Shown: piece by piece, positions 28,521 to 37,747 of the stretch
Layout of the letters: the number at the start of each line of letters is the position of its first letter
How positions within the stretch are numbered: position 1 is the stretch's first letter
Source: Bacteroidota bacterium
Lineage (GTDB): Bacteria > Bacteroidota > Bacteroidia > Bacteroidales > Prolixibacteraceae
Direction: 5' to 3'
DNA: 54,764 bases
NCBI GenBank assembly: GCA_023428545.1
Contig: JAEYXH010000019.1
Location: 1-54,764, forward strand
Program-made: the position numbers and the translations under genes
Notes under the pieces: model-generated
The model's database searches: none
Told to the model about the DNA's origin: nothing
Seen by the model: only the letters and a program-made list of their open reading frames with translations

Positions 28521-29216
28521 ATGAATGAACGGAAAATCCATATACTGTTGGCTGAGGATGACCTGAACCTGGGTTTTCTTCTGACAGAATTTCTGGAGAG
28601 CCACGGTTATCATGTTAAATTATACCGTGACGGAGAATCAGCCTTAAAGGGATTTAAATCGGTAGGTTTTAATTTCTGCATTCTTGACGTGATGCTTCCC
28701 AGGATGGATGGTTTTACCCTGGCGCGAAATATCAAGGATATGATGCCAGGGATTCCGGTCATATTTTTGACTGCCAGGTCAATGAAAGCCGATAAACTGA
28801 AGGGTTACGATTTGGGTGCCGACGATTACATTACCAAGCCTTTCGATGAGGATGAGCTATTGTGCAGGATTAAGGCGATCATGAATCGCACCGATCTGGA
28901 TATTTCAAATAATCAGACATACCGAATCGGAAAGTATGAGTTTGACATGGAAAACCTGGCCCTCAAGATAGGGGATGAAACCCGACGACTGACGAGCCGT
29001 GAAGCAGAGGTTTTGCATCTGTTGTGCAACTCGAAAAACAATATTGTCAAGAGGGAACAACTGCTTACCTCTATATGGGGTGAAAACGACTATTTCGCAG
29101 GCCGGAGCCTGGATGTGTTTATCTCAAAACTCCGTAAATACTTTGCCGCAGATCCAACCGTCAGGATCGAAAACATTCCCAAGGTGGGTTTTCTTCTTTC
29201 TTGCTCAGATAATTGA
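28521..29216 (+). CDS. OmpR/PhoB-family response regulator
   Basis: This 231-residue protein has a receiver domain (1-about 120) with acidic pocket EDD at 12-14, phosphoacceptor Asp56 in CILDVMLPRMDG, and Lys106 in ITKPFDED. The C-terminal winged-helix DNA-binding domain (about 135-230) has SREAEVLHLLCNSKNNIVKRE and ENDYFAGRSLDVFISKLRKYF. It is the cognate partner of the preceding kinase. The ATGTTA repeats at 27163-27190 have the spacing this subfamily binds and are its most likely target, implying autoregulation and control of the small secreted gene. It converges with hydG, 37 bases apart. Confidence 0.94.
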   Translation: MNERKIHILLAEDDLNLGFLLTEFLESHGYHVKLYRDGESALKGFKSVGFNFCILDVMLPRMDGFTLARNIKDMMPGIPVIFLTARSMKADKLKGYDLGADDYITKPFDEDELLCRIKAIMNRTDLDISNNQTYRIGKYEFDMENLALKIGDETRRLTSREAEVLHLLCNSKNNIVKREQLLTSIWGENDYFAGRSLDVFISKLRKYFAADPTVRIENIPKVGFLLSCSDN

Positions 29217-29253
29217 TGATTTAAAAGGGATTCAATGGTTCAGTTTGATTCTT

Positions 29254-30651
29254 TTAACAGTACACATCATCTCGTCCTTCATCGACTCTTTTAACCAGCT
29301 TTTCTGCTCGTTGGCGGGCAATCCCGCTCATCCCGGCAATGGTTTCGGCAATCAGTTTGTCACCGACTTCACGAGTATGGTCAGATGCGAAATTTCGTAA
29401 ATATTCCCTAAAGGTACTGAGTGCGTTAGGATCGCAGTGAAGCTTGATGTCACCGGGTTTTGCCAAATCCATAAAGTCCCTGCCAGTTCTTCCTAAACGG
29501 TAACAAGCTGTACAAAAGGAAGGAATATATCCCATGGATGCAACATCCCGAATTACCTCATCCAATGACCGATGGTCGCCCAAACTGAATTGGCTGGCTT
29601 CATCCTCTTCGGTTTCATGGGTGTAGCCACCCGGGTTGGTGCGGCTTCCGGCCGAAATTTGGCTGACCCCCAGGGCGAAAGTGTCGCGCCGCATCTGGGC
29701 TGTTTCCCTTGTCGACATGATGATCCCCGTATAGGGTACTGCCAGGCGAAGAATTGCCACAATTTTCCTGAAATCGATATCTGATACGGCATGAGGTGGG
29801 TGCGAGGCAATATCACTGCCAGTGGCTGGTTCCAGCCGGGGTACGCTTATGGTATGGGGGCCAACGCCATAAACCTGTTCCAACTCACTGATATGTTGCA
29901 TGAGTGCCAGCATCTCAAAACGGTAATCGAACAAACCAAAAAGGACCCCAATTCCCACATCGTCTATTCCGGCCTCCATGGCACGATGAGGTGCGGTAAT
30001 CCTGAAATCATAGTTTTTCTTTTTGCCGCCGGTATGCATTTTTGCATAGGTTTCACGATGATAAGTTTCCTGGAAAATCTGGTAGGTGCCAATTTTCTCG
30101 TTTTTCAGAAGCTTGAATTCGTCAACGTCCAATGGGGCAACATTTACATTGACCCTTCTGATTTCTCCATGTTCTGACTTGACATCATATATGGTTTTTA
30201 TCGCATTCAAGACATAGGAAAATCCTTCCTTGGGATAACTTTCACCAGCTACCAGCAGAATCCTTTTGTGACCCTGCGAAATCAGGTTCTCCACTTCATT
30301 GGCAATTTCTTTCTGGGTAAGCGACCTTCTGACAAGGTCTTTGTTGGTGGCCCTGAATGCACAATAAAGACATTCATTGGCACACAGATTGGAGATATAC
30401 AGCGGGGCGAAAAGAACAAGTCTTTTACCGTAAATGGTGTCTTTTACATAGTTGGCTTCTTCGAAAAGCTCATTTAATAGTTCAGGATCACTGATTCCGG
30501 TAAGGGCGGCCACTTCTTCAGCGTTGAGTCCTTTCATTTCCCTGGCTTTTGCCAGAATCTCGCGGATACGTGTGGCTTCAACTCTTTTGTTGGCTTCCAG
30601 AATTGCAGAAATCTGCGATTCATGGATGAAATTTTCGGTGTAGATACTCAT
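29254..30651 (-). CDS. hydG: [FeFe]-hydrogenase H-cluster maturase HydG
   Basis: This 465-residue radical SAM tyrosine lyase makes the CO and CN ligands of the H-cluster from tyrosine. The SAM cluster motif is NLCANECLYCAF (C-x3-C-x2-C). The C-terminal auxiliary cluster motif starts at CTACYRLGRTGRDF and ends at LHC, the C-x2-C-x22-C pattern specific to HydG and absent from ThiH. Length is normal. It lies 11 bases after the TM1266-family gene and is convergent with the response regulator. Its product is passed to HydF, encoded 3 kb away. Confidence 0.96.
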   Translation of the reverse strand: MSIYTENFIHESQISAILEANKRVEATRIREILAKAREMKGLNAEEVAALTGISDPELLNELFEEANYVKDTIYGKRLVLFAPLYISNLCANECLYCAFRATNKDLVRRSLTQKEIANEVENLISQGHKRILLVAGESYPKEGFSYVLNAIKTIYDVKSEHGEIRRVNVNVAPLDVDEFKLLKNEKIGTYQIFQETYHRETYAKMHTGGKKKNYDFRITAPHRAMEAGIDDVGIGVLFGLFDYRFEMLALMQHISELEQVYGVGPHTISVPRLEPATGSDIASHPPHAVSDIDFRKIVAILRLAVPYTGIIMSTRETAQMRRDTFALGVSQISAGSRTNPGGYTHETEEDEASQFSLGDHRSLDEVIRDVASMGYIPSFCTACYRLGRTGRDFMDLAKPGDIKLHCDPNALSTFREYLRNFASDHTREVGDKLIAETIAGMSGIARQRAEKLVKRVDEGRDDVYC

Positions 30652-30662
30652 GGTTAAGGTTG

Positions 30663-30920
30663 TTAAATTTTTGCCAATCCCGATTTGACACTAACTCCGG
30701 GGATATTCCCCAGCCTGCCAGTCAGTAAGCCAAGTTCATCTGTGTTGAGATCCACAACAATAGTTATGATCGATACTTTTCCTTTAGCATGGGGGATACC
30801 AGTACGTGCGATTATGAAGTCTGAAAATTCATGTAAAACCAGGTTCACTGCATGTGCTGACTCTACCCTGTTTTCAAGGATGATGCCAACAAATCCCAAA
30901 CGTCGGTTATCTTCTTTCAT
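30663..30920 (-). CDS. TM1266-family ACT-like regulator of the [FeFe]-hydrogenase system
   Basis: This 85-residue protein has an ACT-like beta-alpha-beta fold: RRLGFVGIILENRVESAHAVN, then KGKVSIITIVVDLNTDELGLL and RLGNIPGVSVKSGLAKI. This matches the small TM1266 family that is found with HydE/F/G genes and is thought to act as a nickel-regulator-like or ligand-binding regulator, though its function is unproven. It has no DNA-binding domain of its own. It starts a two-gene operon with hydG and is divergent from hydE. Confidence 0.85.
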   Translation of the reverse strand: MKEDNRRLGFVGIILENRVESAHAVNLVLHEFSDFIIARTGIPHAKGKVSIITIVVDLNTDELGLLTGRLGNIPGVSVKSGLAKI

Positions 30921-31249
30921 AATAAAAAATCCACTGGCCCAAATTGGCAGCTTTTAATGGGGATAAAATAAATGATGAATTTTCGATATCAGGTAGGTTG
31001 TTTGCGTTTTACGAAGAATAATACAAACCCATCTTTTCACAACCCACATGAAGAATCCAAATAAAATAAGCTACCCCTATCTTCAGCCAATCAGCCTCTT
31101 ATCAGGACGTGTGACAAAGTTATCTTTGTTTCGCGGCAAATTACATGACAGATGTTCTGTTATGCAACATTTTATACCTGAAAACACCGGTAAAAAGTCA
31201 GGATCGGGACCCGATTATTTCCTAAATTTGATCCCTTAAATATTCATGG
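30921..31249. other. Divergent intergenic region between the TM1266-family gene and hydE
   Basis: This 329-base region holds no convincing gene. Two exact TAnnTTTG octamers face hydE: TATCTTTG at 31121-31128 and TAAATTTG at 31223-31230. The first would give a leader of about 115 bases, the second about 13. I see no clear -33 TTG for either and no strong palindrome. Confidence 0.45.
31223..31230 (+). promoter_or_regulatory. Candidate -7 element for hydE (TAAATTTG)
   Basis: This exact TAnnTTTG match ends 20 bases before the GTG start of hydE. There is no matching -33 element. TATCTTTG at 31121 is an alternative. Confidence 0.4.
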
Positions 31250-32317
31250 GTGGATAGATCAGAGATCATAAACTTATTAAGCGCATCCGGATCCGGAAAG
31301 GAGGAGCTTTTCAGGCGGGCCAGGGAACTTCGTGACCTGACTGTCGGAAACAAGGTTTATTTCAGGGGGTTGGTTGAGTTCTCCAACATCTGTTCAAAGG
31401 ATTGCCATTATTGTGGCATTCGAAAAAGTAATGGCAAGGTGGTCAGATATGATCTGGGGGATAATGAAATACTTGATGCCTGCCACTTTGCCTGGGAGAA
31501 CAGGTTTGGTTCGGTAGTTTTACAGTCAGGGGAGCTTTCATCAAAAGCATTCATCAAAAGGGTCGATCGTCTCATCAAGGCAATCAAGGCTCTTTCGGGG
31601 AACGAGTTGGGCATTACCCTCAGCTGTGGGGAACAATCCAGGGATACCTATCGCCAATGGTTCGAAAGTGGAGCCCACCGGTATCTTCTTCGAATTGAAG
31701 CGACAAACCGCAGTCTGTATGGGAAAATACATCCCGGCAACAAATTGCATTCTTTTGAAAACCGCCTGAAAGCCTTGGGTTACCTCCGGGATGCCGGTTA
31801 CCAGGTGGGTACTGGGGTGATGATAGGCTTGCCTTTTCAGACTTTGGATGATTTGGCCGGAGACCTTCTGTTTTTTCGCGACCAGGATATCGACATGTGT
31901 GGAATGGGGCCCTATATTGAACATGAGGATACTCCGTTGTATCAGTATCGTCACTTGCTTTTGCCTCGTCATGAACGGTTTGATTTGGCCTTGAAAATGA
32001 TTGCCGTTTTGAGGCTTTTAATGCCTGACATCAATATTGCCGCTGCTACAGCCTTGCAGGCAATTGATCCAAAGGGAAGGGAGAAGGCTGTTGCCATTGG
32101 GGCCAATGTGATCATGCCTAATCTAACCCCTGTTGCACACCGAAAGGATTATTTATTATACGAAGACAAACCATGCCTGGACGAGGATGCCGAACTTTGC
32201 AGGCAATCCTTGGAAGCTGGGATTCACCTGGCCGGGAGTGAAGTTGGATATGGTGAGTGGGGTGATTCAAGACATTTTGGAGAGCGCCTATTAACCAGGT
32301 CCTCGGAAACGAATTGA
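31250..32317 (+). CDS. hydE: [FeFe]-hydrogenase H-cluster maturase HydE
   Basis: This 355-residue radical SAM enzyme supplies part of the dithiomethylamine-bridged di-iron precursor. The cluster motif is NICSKDCHYCGI (C48, C52, C55). Later landmarks include SGELSSKAF, GCEQ-like SCGEQSRDTY, and MCGMGPYIEHEDTPL, which is strongly characteristic of HydE. It starts with GTG at 31250, since the ATG at 31246 is out of frame and hits a stop at once. Its 3' end overlaps the convergent gate-domain gene by 27 bases. HydE, HydF and HydG are all present in the window, but in three transcription units. Confidence 0.94.
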   Translation: MDRSEIINLLSASGSGKEELFRRARELRDLTVGNKVYFRGLVEFSNICSKDCHYCGIRKSNGKVVRYDLGDNEILDACHFAWENRFGSVVLQSGELSSKAFIKRVDRLIKAIKALSGNELGITLSCGEQSRDTYRQWFESGAHRYLLRIEATNRSLYGKIHPGNKLHSFENRLKALGYLRDAGYQVGTGVMIGLPFQTLDDLAGDLLFFRDQDIDMCGMGPYIEHEDTPLYQYRHLLLPRHERFDLALKMIAVLRLLMPDINIAAATALQAIDPKGREKAVAIGANVIMPNLTPVAHRKDYLLYEDKPCLDEDAELCRQSLEAGIHLAGSEVGYGEWGDSRHFGERLLTRSSETN

Positions 32318-33244
32318 AATTTCAAGGCGACGTATCCAAACAGTCACGACTGCCAGTATAAAGCGGGGAAATACCAGCCAGGGGATACTGAAGCCAACAG
32401 CTGCAAAAAGGAGGGTGTCCTCCAATTGCGAATGGGAAATTGCAATGTGATGGTTTAAAAGATCTGCCTCACTGCGGGAAAGATGTCCCTCGGACGATTG
32501 CCCGATCATTACCGCTCCGCCGTATGATAACCCCAGGGTATAAGCCACCAACCACAGGAACCCTGTATTGCGGGGCAATCCCATGATTGCCAGCAATGGA
32601 TGGAACGGCCTGACCAGCCATTTGAGTATGCCCAGTTCCTGCAATAATTTCTGGAAGATTAATAGCAAGTTGACGAGCACTACAATCTTTATCGAGGTGA
32701 TGGTTATCGATTTTAGCCAGGCAAGAAAATCGGGGATGAGACCCTCCCTGGATAAAGTCGCCCCTGCCTTGATGGTGCCTTCGATTCCTGGCAGTATCTG
32801 GTTAAGTATAAATGCTGCCAGAAAACTGGCAAGTACCCTAAGTAACGCCATTCGGATGGCAGATGATCCCGTTTTTTTCTGAATTCCGGATTCCACAATC
32901 AGTGCATGTGCAATCAGGCACATGTTGGCAAGAATGATGCCTTCCCTGACTGGCATGTCAAGTGTTGCCATTACGGCAATTACAGAGTAAATGTTGGTAA
33001 AGAAACTTGTTATAAGGATTACTGAGGCGTTACCCGATAATCCAAACAGGTTAAACAGGGGTTCTGTCATTTGTGCTATCCAATCGAGAATCCTGAGATA
33101 ATCAAGAACGAAAACCCCAAATGCAATCGGTATGGTCAGTTTTAAAAGCCAGATGGCTGTTTTCATGCCCTGGGGAAGAGATTGCCTGATTACCTTCAAT
33201 AGGATCAATCTTGATTGTCTGTAAAAGTGGAGAATTTTCTTCAT
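32291..33244 (-). CDS. Nucleoside-recognition (Gate) domain membrane protein
   Basis: This protein has 317 residues from ATG 33244; an ATG at 33268 would add eight residues. It has about eight membrane helices in two similar halves (about 30-160 and 185-310). Segments such as TSFFTNIYSVIAVMATLDMPVREG and FLWLVAYTLGLSYGGAVMIGQSSEG match Gate-domain proteins related to NupC/SpmA/SpmB. Transport of a nucleoside or similar solute is inferred from the domain only. It is convergent with hydE and overlaps its last 27 bases, an arrangement that forces the two transcripts to be antisense at their ends. Confidence 0.8.
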   Translation of the reverse strand: MKKILHFYRQSRLILLKVIRQSLPQGMKTAIWLLKLTIPIAFGVFVLDYLRILDWIAQMTEPLFNLFGLSGNASVILITSFFTNIYSVIAVMATLDMPVREGIILANMCLIAHALIVESGIQKKTGSSAIRMALLRVLASFLAAFILNQILPGIEGTIKAGATLSREGLIPDFLAWLKSITITSIKIVVLVNLLLIFQKLLQELGILKWLVRPFHPLLAIMGLPRNTGFLWLVAYTLGLSYGGAVMIGQSSEGHLSRSEADLLNHHIAISHSQLEDTLLFAAVGFSIPWLVFPRFILAVVTVWIRRLEISIRFRGPG

Positions 33245-33597
33245 CGGGCTTTCTGATTTTTGGCCCACAAATTTTGCAAAAAAATGGTTATGGATTTGAC
33301 ATGCATTCGCGAATCTTTATTTGTCAGGTCGGTTTCGGCCGAAACATTTCGGTTTTGTGTTTTGTTATAAAACATTGCCGTTGATTTTTTCATCAGGAAA
33401 TATTCGACTCATGATGTTTATTCTAAGAAAATCTATAGTTGCCTGATAAAAGTTGAAATATGTGTTCGCAGTTGCCACGGTGCATGTAATTACTGGTAAA
33501 TACTTTCTTTGGAAGTCTTTTGGGGAATGTCGTGTTGTGGGGTTATTTGGAAGTGTGAATGGCAATGGATTAGTGAAACCTATAATTGTAGCTGATT
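33245..33597. promoter_or_regulatory. Divergent regulatory region upstream of the TonB receptor, with two palindromes
   Basis: This stretch of about 350 bases has no convincing gene. It contains the 14-bp palindrome GTTTCGGCCGAAAC (33332-33345), followed at once by a third TTTCGG half-site, and the 10-bp palindrome ATTCGCGAAT (33305-33314). These may be operators for the receptor or the gate-domain gene. No clear TAnnTTTG was found for the receptor. Confidence 0.4.
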
Positions 33598-35922
33598 ATG
33601 CAAAAAAAATTCAGGGCATTTTTATTCGCAATATTCATTGTTATACCAATGCTTGCCGCTGCCCAGGATATCGTAGTTGTTGGCCATGTTGTTTCCGAAG
33701 GCGAACACATACCCTTTGCCAGCGTTTTTCTGGAAGGTACACAAAAGGGAACTACCACTGATGCTACCGGCCATTACATGATGGTTGACCTGCCGGCAGG
33801 TGAGTATACCCTGATTGCCAGGGCAATAGGATTCAAACAAAAGAAGGAGAAAGTAGTTCTGGTTCCGGGTGCCACACTGGAGGTTAAGTTCGATCTCGAA
33901 ACGGAAGTACTGAGTGTTGATGAGGTTGTGGTCACAGGGACCAAGACTTTTAAACGACAAACTGAAAGTGCCGTCATCGTGAATGTGATGGACTCCAAAG
34001 CCATTCAGGCGGTATCGGCAAATACGGTGTCAGATATTTTAAATTTCCAACCCGGACTCCGTATGGAGGTGGATTGTCAAACCTGTAACTATTCACAATT
34101 GCGGATGAATGGACTTGGGGGTGCTTATAGTCAGATACTTATAAATGGCCGGCCTGTGCTGAGCCCGTTGACAGGCTTATATGGACTTGAGCAGCTTCCT
34201 TCACAAATGGTTGAGAGAATCGAGGTGGTGCGTGGTGGAGCCTCGGCACTTTATGGATCAAGTGCCATTGGTGGAACCGTCAATATCATAACAAAAATAC
34301 CCGAACGAAGTGCTTATGAGATCAGTTCCTCGGGGTCGTCAATCAACGGAGGCGCCGCTGATTATAACATGAGTGGAACACTTACTGTGCTGTCACAAAA
34401 AAGGAATTCCGGAATGTCATTGTACACTTCCCACAGAAACAGGGAGTCGTATGACCATAACAAGGATGGCTTTTCTGAGCTACCCAAACTTGGCAATAAT
34501 TCCTTTGGATTCAATTCATTCTTTAAGTTCAAGGAAAACCATAAGCTGGAATTGAGCTTTTCAAGCATGCATGAATACCGTAGGGGAGGCGATGCCATTG
34601 AAAAGCCGGCGTTTCTGGCCAACCAATCGGAGGAGAGGACCCATGAGATCCTGATGGGTGGACTCGATTATGAAATCCTGACCAACGAAAACCAGGATTC
34701 CTGGATATTTTATATGGCAGGTCAGCTGACAAAGAGGGATCATTTTACCGGCATATCTCCCGAAGGAGCGCTTGAGTTGATCGCTTACAGGTCACATCCG
34801 CCATACGGTGATTCAAGAAATACAACATTTCAGGTAGGGAACCAGTATAATCACCGCATGAACCATTTCCTTTCAGGAGTGAATGTCCTTACCCTGGGTG
34901 CCGAAATGAATTTTGACAATGTCAATGACGAGATTGAAACATATGATTACCTGATAGATCAACAAACTCGGAATTTTGGAGCCTTTATACAAAGCGACTG
35001 GTCAATCGACCGGAACTGGACTCTTCTTGCCGGTGTCAGGGGTGATTACCACAATTTTGTCGACAGGATTCTGGTTAACCCCAGGGTTTCATTGCTGCTT
35101 CGTCCAGACGTTAAATCACAGTTCAGGCTGGGTTGGAGTACCGGTTTCAGGGCTCCACAGGCATTTGATGCTGATATGCACCTGGCATTTGCCGGGGGAG
35201 GTATACAGCAGGTAAAACTGAGTCCTGATTTGAAAGAAGAGAGATCCCAAAGCCTTAGTGCCTCCTGGAATTACGATCATGCAACAGAAAATTTCATCTG
35301 GGGATTTACGCTTGAAGGATTTGCTACCCGATTGAAGAATGCCTTTATTCTTGAAGAACTTTCTTTTGACGACCAGGGTAGAACGATCATGGAAAAACGT
35401 AATGGAAAGGTCAGTAATGTGCAAGGTGGTACCTTTGAGATTCGCTGGAATTATCGCCAGAAAATCCAGATAGAATCGGGAGTTACATTGCAGAAGAGTA
35501 CATATGGTGAGCCCGTTAAATGGTCAGAACAGCTCAGTGGGGAGAAGGATTATCTCAGGACTCCCGATTCATATGGGTATTTTACTTTCCAGTTTATGCC
35601 CACGGGTCCTTTTGAAGCATCCCTGACAGGGGTCTATACAGGTACCATGAAAATCCCCCATTTTGGTTTGCCCGGTGACCCGGGTACTCCGGAAAACGAT
35701 TTGCTTTTTCAGTCCCCTTCAAGCTGGGATATCGGATCAAAGTTTTCCTATCGAATTGAGATACCAAGGATCGACTCAAGTGTTGACCTGTTTTTGGGAG
35801 TTTCCAACTTGTTGGACGATTACCAAAATGATTTTGACAAAGGGAAAAACAGGGATAGCAATTACGTATATGGTCCAGCCAAACCACGCACACTGTTTTT
35901 TGGGTTGAGGATATATAATTAA
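33598..35922 (+). CDS. TonB-dependent outer-membrane receptor with CarboxypepD_reg-like N-terminus
   Basis: This 774-residue protein has a signal peptide (MQKKFRAFLFAIFIVIPMLA, cleavage after AAA at about 22). A carboxypeptidase regulatory-like beta domain follows (about 25-100; GHVVSEGEHIPFASVFLEG). The plug domain comes next (about 115-235), with DEVVVTGTKTF, CQTCNYSQLRMNGL and the LYGSSAIGGTVNIIT end, and then a 22-strand barrel ending in GLRIYN. The C-x2-C in the plug is seen in a Bacteroidota subgroup of BtuB/CirA-like receptors and may bind metal or form a disulfide. The substrate is unknown; no SusD, ABC transporter or heme gene is adjacent, so a metal or cofactor is more likely than a glycan. 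Confidence 0.93.
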   Translation: MQKKFRAFLFAIFIVIPMLAAAQDIVVVGHVVSEGEHIPFASVFLEGTQKGTTTDATGHYMMVDLPAGEYTLIARAIGFKQKKEKVVLVPGATLEVKFDLETEVLSVDEVVVTGTKTFKRQTESAVIVNVMDSKAIQAVSANTVSDILNFQPGLRMEVDCQTCNYSQLRMNGLGGAYSQILINGRPVLSPLTGLYGLEQLPSQMVERIEVVRGGASALYGSSAIGGTVNIITKIPERSAYEISSSGSSINGGAADYNMSGTLTVLSQKRNSGMSLYTSHRNRESYDHNKDGFSELPKLGNNSFGFNSFFKFKENHKLELSFSSMHEYRRGGDAIEKPAFLANQSEERTHEILMGGLDYEILTNENQDSWIFYMAGQLTKRDHFTGISPEGALELIAYRSHPPYGDSRNTTFQVGNQYNHRMNHFLSGVNVLTLGAEMNFDNVNDEIETYDYLIDQQTRNFGAFIQSDWSIDRNWTLLAGVRGDYHNFVDRILVNPRVSLLLRPDVKSQFRLGWSTGFRAPQAFDADMHLAFAGGGIQQVKLSPDLKEERSQSLSASWNYDHATENFIWGFTLEGFATRLKNAFILEELSFDDQGRTIMEKRNGKVSNVQGGTFEIRWNYRQKIQIESGVTLQKSTYGEPVKWSEQLSGEKDYLRTPDSYGYFTFQFMPTGPFEASLTGVYTGTMKIPHFGLPGDPGTPENDLLFQSPSSWDIGSKFSYRIEIPRIDSSVDLFLGVSNLLDDYQNDFDKGKNRDSNYVYGPAKPRTLFFGLRIYN

Positions 35923-35988
35923 GGTTGGCTGGCCTATCCTGAAATAAAAAGGTAGCTTACAAAAGACGCACATTTGGGCATCTTGTCA

Positions 35989-36567
35989 TCAGATCAGGTC
36001 ACAAGCGTCGGCTGGCATCCAGTGCTTATGCTGTCCATCCCATTTGATGTTACATCCGATAGGATTTGTTTTTGGAGTGCTGACCTGCTTCCCCGACGTA
36101 ACTTCTTCCAACACCCTGTCAAGGTCATTGACTTTCATTTTGCCGGGATCACGTGGACTGTCGATTCCCCGACCGGTATAAACCAGTTTTCTCTCCTTGT
36201 CAAAAACATAAAAATGGGGTGTCCGAAGCGCTCCATAAGCAAGTGCAACTTCCTGTGTCGTATCATGCAGGTACAACCATGGAAATTGGAACGTTTTCAT
36301 CCGTTCCACCATATGTGGAAAGTCATCTTCCGGATAGGTATTGGGGCTGTTTGAATTAATTCCAACGAACCTGACGCCATGGGCAGCATACTTTTCAGCA
36401 GTCTGTCTGGTGATTTCATCACTTGCTATCACGTATGGACAATGATTGCAGGTAAAAAAGACCACGAGAATGGGGTCGTCAAAATCTTCAAGGGAATAAA
36501 TGTTCCCATCGGTAGCCGATAAACGAAAGGAAAGTGCCTTTTGTCCAATTTCCAATGTAAATGCCAT
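35989..36567 (-). CDS. Thioredoxin-like redoxin (AhpC/TSA-related), cytoplasmic
   Basis: This protein has 192 residues from ATG 36567 (an ATG two codons earlier is possible). The thioredoxin fold starts [19 protein letters not shown]. The motif [14 protein letters not shown] supplies a C-x2-C, and cis-proline [13 protein letters not shown] follows. The family is common in Bacteroidota and Cyanobacteria, where it is called thioredoxin-family or peroxiredoxin-like; no signal peptide is seen. Function is most likely disulfide reduction or peroxide detoxification, with no known partner. The C-terminal tail has two further Cys (Gly-Cys-Asn and Asp-Ala-Cys). It is convergent with the TonB receptor. 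Confidence 0.85.
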   Translation of the reverse strand: MAFTLEIGQKALSFRLSATDGNIYSLEDFDDPILVVFFTCNHCPYVIASDEITRQTAEKYAAHGVRFVGINSNSPNTYPEDDFPHMVERMKTFQFPWLYLHDTTQEVALAYGALRTPHFYVFDKERKLVYTGRGIDSPRDPGKMKVNDLDRVLEEVTSGKQVSTPKTNPIGCNIKWDGQHKHWMPADACDLI

Positions 36568-36676
36568 GATCAATCTCTTATAGTTTCTCTAATAAGTCTT
36601 CAGGCAAAGAAATTGTTCATCATTTTGTCCAGCTTTATATAAAAAAGGAGGATATGGGGTAATACTCTATCCTGGA

Positions 36677-37693
36677 TTATCTTTTTTCAATCCTCCCGTC
36701 GGAATAATGGGCAAACCTTCCTGCCTCCCTGGGATGTATATGGTCGTTTCTATCCCAGGGCCATCCTCCAAACTGGGTCATGCGGAAATCACTGAACGCC
36801 TGATGGATTTCAGCCTGTGAGTTCATTACAAAAGGCCCATATTGCACTACAGGTTCGGCAATGGGGATACCCTGCAGCATAAGAAACAGGGCTGGGGATT
36901 TACCGTTTTCGATGATAACTTCCATGTCGGGAAGTAATTCGATGGCATTTTGGGAATCAACTTCCATCCCCGCGATTTTTATTTCCGGACCCTGATAAAA
37001 ATAGAGTGTTCGCCTAACTTCCGGCGATGCGGTCGGAATAGACCATTTGGCGTCTGGCTCCATTCTGATGGTCCAAATGGCAACCTCATTTCCCGGTTCA
37101 GCCGCCCATGAATCAGGGGCAGGAGCTGGGGCCACGGTATTTTCGATTTTACCGGCAATGATATTTATTTCCGTAGCACGTTCCTGTTCATCCCGAACCG
37201 TGTATTTTGGAATGGTATCGGCCCAAAGCATTTTGAACCATGGATTGGCGAATTTTTTGGCCCTTGGCAGGTTGAGCCAGACCTGGAAAAGTTCCATTGG
37301 GTTATCCTCATTGCGATTCAGTAACGGAAACATTTCACAGTGTTGCAATCCCGAGCCTGCAGTCATCCACTGGACATCACCATTCCCATAGCGTCCGGAT
37401 GCCCAATGGGAGTCAGAATGATCGACAAACCCGTTCCGGACCACGGTAACCGTTTCGAATCCCCTGTGCGGATGTGAAGGAAACCCAGGGACAGTATGTC
37501 CGTGGTACATGCGCCATCCGTCTTTCAATGTGAAATCCTGCCCAAGATTCCTCCCCTTCAGTGAAGCATCGGGGCCCATTTCTTCATTGCCTTTGGGGTA
37601 TTTGTCATTGTGGTGAACACAGAAAAGGAACGGATCGTGAACAGGCCACATAAATCCCAGTGGCTGTATGTTCAGTATTGCTTTATTGTACAT
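36677..37693 (-). CDS. Pirin-family bicupin protein
   Basis: This 338-residue protein has the pirin signature FPSHPHRGFETVTVV, followed by HSDSHWASGRYGNGDVQWMTAGSG-type residues and LQHCEM. The two His of HPH, the later His and the Glu form the metal site of pirins. The second cupin domain starts near residue 200. Bacterial pirins can have quercetinase activity or bind other metabolic enzymes, but the natural role is unclear. The protein is longer than the usual 230-300 residues because of an extended middle. The methyltransferase gene upstream on the same strand is 54 bases away. Confidence 0.9.
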   Translation of the reverse strand: MYNKAILNIQPLGFMWPVHDPFLFCVHHNDKYPKGNEEMGPDASLKGRNLGQDFTLKDGWRMYHGHTVPGFPSHPHRGFETVTVVRNGFVDHSDSHWASGRYGNGDVQWMTAGSGLQHCEMFPLLNRNEDNPMELFQVWLNLPRAKKFANPWFKMLWADTIPKYTVRDEQERATEINIIAGKIENTVAPAPAPDSWAAEPGNEVAIWTIRMEPDAKWSIPTASPEVRRTLYFYQGPEIKIAGMEVDSQNAIELLPDMEVIIENGKSPALFLMLQGIPIAEPVVQYGPFVMNSQAEIHQAFSDFRMTQFGGWPWDRNDHIHPREAGRFAHYSDGRIEKR

Positions 37694-37747
37694 GATTTTA
37701 TAATTAAAATTGACAATCGGTTTTACGAATTCCTGAATTCTGCCGAT

